From: Spinacia oleracea
Taxonomy: Eukaryota; Streptophyta; Magnoliopsida; Caryophyllales; Amaranthaceae
Length of the DNA: 64,000 bases
NCBI RefSeq assembly: GCF_020520425.1
Contig: NC_079487.1
Location: 130,346,385-130,410,384 of the forward strand
Reading direction: 5' to 3'
Part shown: positions 60,496 to 64,000 of the stretch, in pieces
Layout: each line of letters opens with the position of its first letter
Position numbering within the stretch: position 1 is the stretch's first letter
Program-made: the position numbers and the translations under genes
Notes under the pieces: model-generated
What the model saw: only the letters and a program-made list of their open reading frames with translations
Told to the model about the DNA's origin: nothing
The model's database searches: none

Positions 60496-61267
60496 GGCAA
60501 ATTTGCCAAATACAACCTAATAAAGTTCTCTATTTGCCAATTACAACCTTAAATGTATGATTTTGTCAATTACAACCTTAAACTTGTACATCTATTTTAA
60601 ATTATAACCCGAAAACATTTTTCGGCAAAAATTATCAGAAGATGATGTCATAACGCTATTAAAAAAATACGAAGTATATAATATCTATATAAAAAAATAT
60701 TTTTTCGATTTTTTTTTTAGTTCTTATTTAACGAATAATTTTTTTTTATGGAAATTATGTAATTATCCTTTTTTTGATAACATTATGACATCATCTTTCG
60801 ATGATTTTTGCCGGAAAATAAGTTCTGGTTGTAATTTAAGATGGATGTACTCCCTCCGTCCCATAATATAGTGCCCGTTTGACCAAAATCACGGTTATTA
60901 AGGTAAAGGATAACATTGATAATAAAAACAATAATGATTTGTACTTTCAAGATAAAGTACATGTTAGTTGGCAAAAATGGAGAGATAAATTATAGATTAA
61001 AGGTGTGTACATAATAAATAGGCCTAAAAAGGACAAAAATCAAGCACATGGGTTGAATAAAAGTCAAAAAGTACAATTTTCAAAGTAAAAATTAATGGTT
61101 TAAAATAGAAATAGGCACATCATTTAGGGACACCATTTTAGGAAAACAGGCACTATATTATGGGACGGAGGGAGTATAAGTTTAAGGTTGTAATTGGCAA
61201 AATTAGAAATTTGAGGTTGTAATTGGCAAATAGAGAACTTTTTTAGGTTGTATTTGACAAATTTTCC
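60496..61267. mobile_element. Long-arm Mutator-like element with a Stowaway inside one arm
   Basis: The left end GGCAAATTTGCCAAATACAA and the right end (inverted) GGAAAATTTGTCAAATACAA head arms of more than 150 bp, with phrases caattacaacctt repeated at about 40-bp spacing and gatgatgtcata against tatgacatcatc nearer the middle. Flanking 9-mers taaacttaa (60487-60495) and taaatttaa (61268-61276) differ at one position, consistent with an aged target duplication. No coding region. Confidence 0.75.
60850..61174. mobile_element. Stowaway MITE nested in the arm of the 60496 element
   Basis: The ends ctccctccgtcccataatat and atattatgggacggagggag are perfect inverted copies, with inner arms agtgcc against ggcact. 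TA flanks are at 60848-60849 and 61175-61176. 325 bp. The near-perfect ends suggest it is fairly young. Confidence 0.85.
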
Positions 61268-61299
61268 TAAATTTAATCATAAAAATACCATGTTTTCGA

Positions 61300-62290
61300 T
61301 AAATATAAGGAAAAAATATCAACATATTCGTATCTGTTTGGTAAGCTATTTCAGTCACCTTAAATCATTAGGTGCTAATATGATAAGTCACCTTAAACAA
61401 TTAGGAGTGTTTGGCAGATAACTGAAATAAAATATAAGGTAGAAAAAGTGACTGATATTGAAACGTTAATCTGATTAACGTTTGAGTTTCAGCTCCTGAA
61501 ATTATTATTTTCTTCATAAAAAATTGATAATAAAATCATAAATAATTGATAAACCCCTAATAAAAGTTTATACTTTGTATTTCTTTGGGTAAAAAAACTC
61601 GGCAGACTCTGCAACTAATTGAACAAAATATTGTTGATTACAAGCAGGGAATTTTTTGCAATGATTTGATTACTCCCTGCAATTAGGCAACCATTGTCGA
61701 ACATTGACGCAAGAACCTTAAGAAAATCGAGTACTCCCTGCAATTAGGCGAGCTTAAGAGGTTAAAGTGTTTTGCAACTTTTGGATTCTTGGTATATTTG
61801 ATTTGTTTGTTGGTGGAAATTGAGTAAGAGGCAATGGACATTTGATTTGTTTGTCGTGACACTGGTGGCTTCCGGAAGGTTTGTAACTGACATAAATAAT
61901 TTGACAAGGTAATATGATGTATTATGAGATCTAAATTCATATCCCTCCGATAATCATAGAGAGTATACTACTCTATATATTGTATTTTGGACAAAAGGAA
62001 GTAAGTTAAAAGTGTTGATTGTAAAAAAATAACAACTTTGTGATCCTTTCGTTGCCTACGTACATAACGCTAGTCAAAATCAAGAATTATAGATGTCAAA
62101 ATATATAGAATGTCAATTAAACTACTAAAAATTTCAGGTACTTAAAAAACTACTTTTACCAAACAGACCATATAAACAACTACCTTATCAGTTTCACCTT
62201 ATCAGTTTCAGGTACTACCTTATCAGTTTCAGCTGTCTTATCAGTTTCAGTTCAATATCAGCTAGTGTTGTCAAACAAAGCCTAAATTAA
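61300..62290. other. Non-coding region with short repeats, possible decayed element
   Basis: tactccctgcaattaggc occurs twice (61673 and 61730), and ttatcagtttcag-type words occur five times between 62180 and 62255. gtttggtaagctatttcag near 61338 and gtcaaacaaagcc near 62270 may be remnants of opposed ends. No gene seen. Confidence 0.4.
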
Positions 62291-62989
62291 CATTAATGTG
62301 TAGCTTCAAAATATCAACTTTTGTAATGCTTGGCGGGAGATATTGGTGATCAAATGTACTCTATATGCATTAAGAAGCTATTAGCAAAAGGGCAAATGAG
62401 ACCAAAAATGAATGAAAAAGACCAGTGAAAAAAGCAATTCAAATTAGTCAGTGCGAAATTGAAATTGATGCTTCAAAATTTTGTTTACGTTAATTTATGA
62501 TGACAGCTTAATCAATTATGACGAGTCCTAATTTTCTATCTACCAAAATGTTAGAGAACAGAGATAATTATTTCCACGTCTCTATTCTTATCGCTGAAAT
62601 TGTGGCAAAGAAATGAGGCCATGTGACGTCTATCAACTGTATACCAAGAATTCATGTGGCAGAAAATAAGCCCTTTTTTTTTTTACAAGGAAAGAAGTGC
62701 CAACATAACTCATCGTTGTGGATGTTGAGGAAAAGAGAATGGTTGAAAGACGAAAATCAAATCAATGTAGAAATACATGAGTTTATTTTTATCGCTATGA
62801 AATTCTCCGCTGTTTGATTAGCCTCCCGGAAACAGTGGTTGACCGAAACAGAATCAAACTTAAACAAGTCCCTTTTAGCACAATTAATCCATTGATTCTC
62901 AATGGATCAGCCATACTTGATTTATCGAGTTGATCACCACTAAATTTTTTCCTTCTATGATGATATTTTTATACCCTATCGCAATAGCA

Positions 62990-64000
62990 CTCTTTAATTC
63001 ATTCTCTGAGTGTCAGAAACTTCAACAAAAAGGCGGAGGCCTTCGTGCGAAAAGCTAGCGTTTGCTCCCGCCAGCAGCAAAACGCTTTTATCATCTTGGA
63101 TGACAAAACTCAAGCTTGAGGAGAGTGTATTTCTTGGCACCTTCAAAATTGAGTATGTGGAAACCAGGCGGTGGGGAAGACCAGGCCGCCTGTGTTGGAG
63201 GCACACTCACATTTTGAGCCTTATTATTAGACTTTTTCTCTTGTATGTCCAAGTTATGCCATATTTTCGCATGGTTAATGATAAGTTTGCTAGCTTCAAG
63301 GACCGATAGACTTTCATTCATAAGTACCACATCTTTCCGAGCATATCATGTGTGTCAGCATGAGGTAGCGATTCTTGAAGTAGCTTCCGGACCTAGGGAA
63401 TTCTTAATATGAACTAAGTTGTCCACAATAGAAGCATTTAGGTCAAATGTGGGCGAGCCAACCTTGAGATATGTGCAACTGCAATAAAAGGTCAACACCA
63501 AGCGGACAAGAAAGCAAGAGATGTTTAGTGCTTTCTATATGATGAGAGAAAACCTCACATTGCAGGGGAATAACCACATGACTTCTAAAAACCTTTCTTT
63601 TGAGGGCAAATCATCGTTGCCAAATTTTTTTAATTTTTTTTGTTTCCTTCCAAATCCAACTATACGGGACTTTGATTTCAGGAGAATCGGACAACCCTTG
63701 AACTAGGCAGATATCAATTTAGTAGCGAAACATTCACTAGGAGCTGACCTCCAAAACATGGTGTCCTCAATTTCATTTCTAAGAATATGAATTGCTTTAA
63801 TTTTAGATACAATTGAGGGGGGAAACCACTTGAGCTAGCTTAATATCATTCCATTGCTTTTTTGCATGTAGTAATAAAATCTGAATCATTTTGGTTGTCG
63901 AAAAGAGTAGGGTCGATAATAATCTTCGAAAGGGGGGAGGGAAAACCCTAATTATCTTTCCAAAATCCAATTTTGGCCTAGAATAAGACCATGTTTATGT
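62990..64000 (-). mobile_element. 3' part of a LINE-type retrotransposon
   Basis: On the minus strand, reading in from the window's right edge: phrases resembling the zinc-binding region after plant LINE reverse transcriptase (HIESTKHLLLSCPLG, about 63470-63560), then a linker, then the start of an RNase H-like domain (PPTQAAWSSPPPGFHILNF, EGAKKYTLLKLEF, about 63090-63180), matching the usual W-PPPG-LN-DGA entry of that domain. Frames change and stops occur (for example between 63300 and 63400, and after 63090), so it is degenerate. The reverse transcriptase itself would lie beyond the window. Confidence 0.65.

Overview
The window is nuclear DNA from a flowering plant (eudicot). It is AT-rich, with GT-AG introns and intron-split housekeeping genes separated by transposon-filled spacers. 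Stowaway elements with CTCCCTCCGT-type ends, long-arm Mutator-like elements, Helitrons with CTAG ends, Ty1-copia remnants and a LINE tail are all present. The repeat style resembles Caryophyllales/Amaranthaceae, but that placement is an impression, not a demonstration.

Seven protein-coding genes can be traced exon by exon. Each model keeps phase across every junction. (1) 1134-7971, minus: a 203-aa SAM-domain protein. (2) 12823-18107, minus: a 317-aa UBA plus PUB domain protein. (3) 28187-29073, plus: a 234-aa uncharacterised basic protein. (4) 29781-34255, minus: mitochondrial ribosomal protein uL4. (5) 36669-42084, minus: the PIG-T/Gpi16 subunit of GPI transamidase, 668 aa. (6) 48080-51438, minus: a 290-aa xyloglucan endotransglucosylase/hydrolase. 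(7) 54393-59307, plus: a 644-aa uncharacterised plant membrane protein. The genes share no pathway; this is an ordinary mixed plant gene neighbourhood.

The spacers hold most of the unusual material. 8.4-12.6 kb: small inverted-repeat elements and a 184-bp unit repeated three times next to a T-tract. 18.8-25.2 kb: a 1.64-kb long-arm Mutator-like element with a 10-bp target duplication, then minus-strand Helitron-like DNA with one clear 3' end and several 5' ends. 25.4-27.9 kb: a diverged direct duplication beside gene 3, one copy carrying a solo LTR. 34.3-36.0 kb: a pair of small repeats, a tRNA-derived SINE-like piece and a possible organelle DNA insert. 42.2-47.0 kb: a 0.4-kb palindrome fused to a copia remnant, a 31-bp minisatellite whose unit contains a perfect palindrome, an AAT microsatellite and a second copia remnant. 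59.5-64 kb: nested small elements, a Mutator-like element with a Stowaway inside one arm, and the 3' part of a LINE.

I found no clearly new biological system. The most informative items are the nested insertions that give a relative order of events, two Mutator-like elements sharing ends, a small-element subtype with a doubled terminus, a Stowaway about 24 bp from an XTH splice donor, and two conserved-looking genes whose function I do not recognise.
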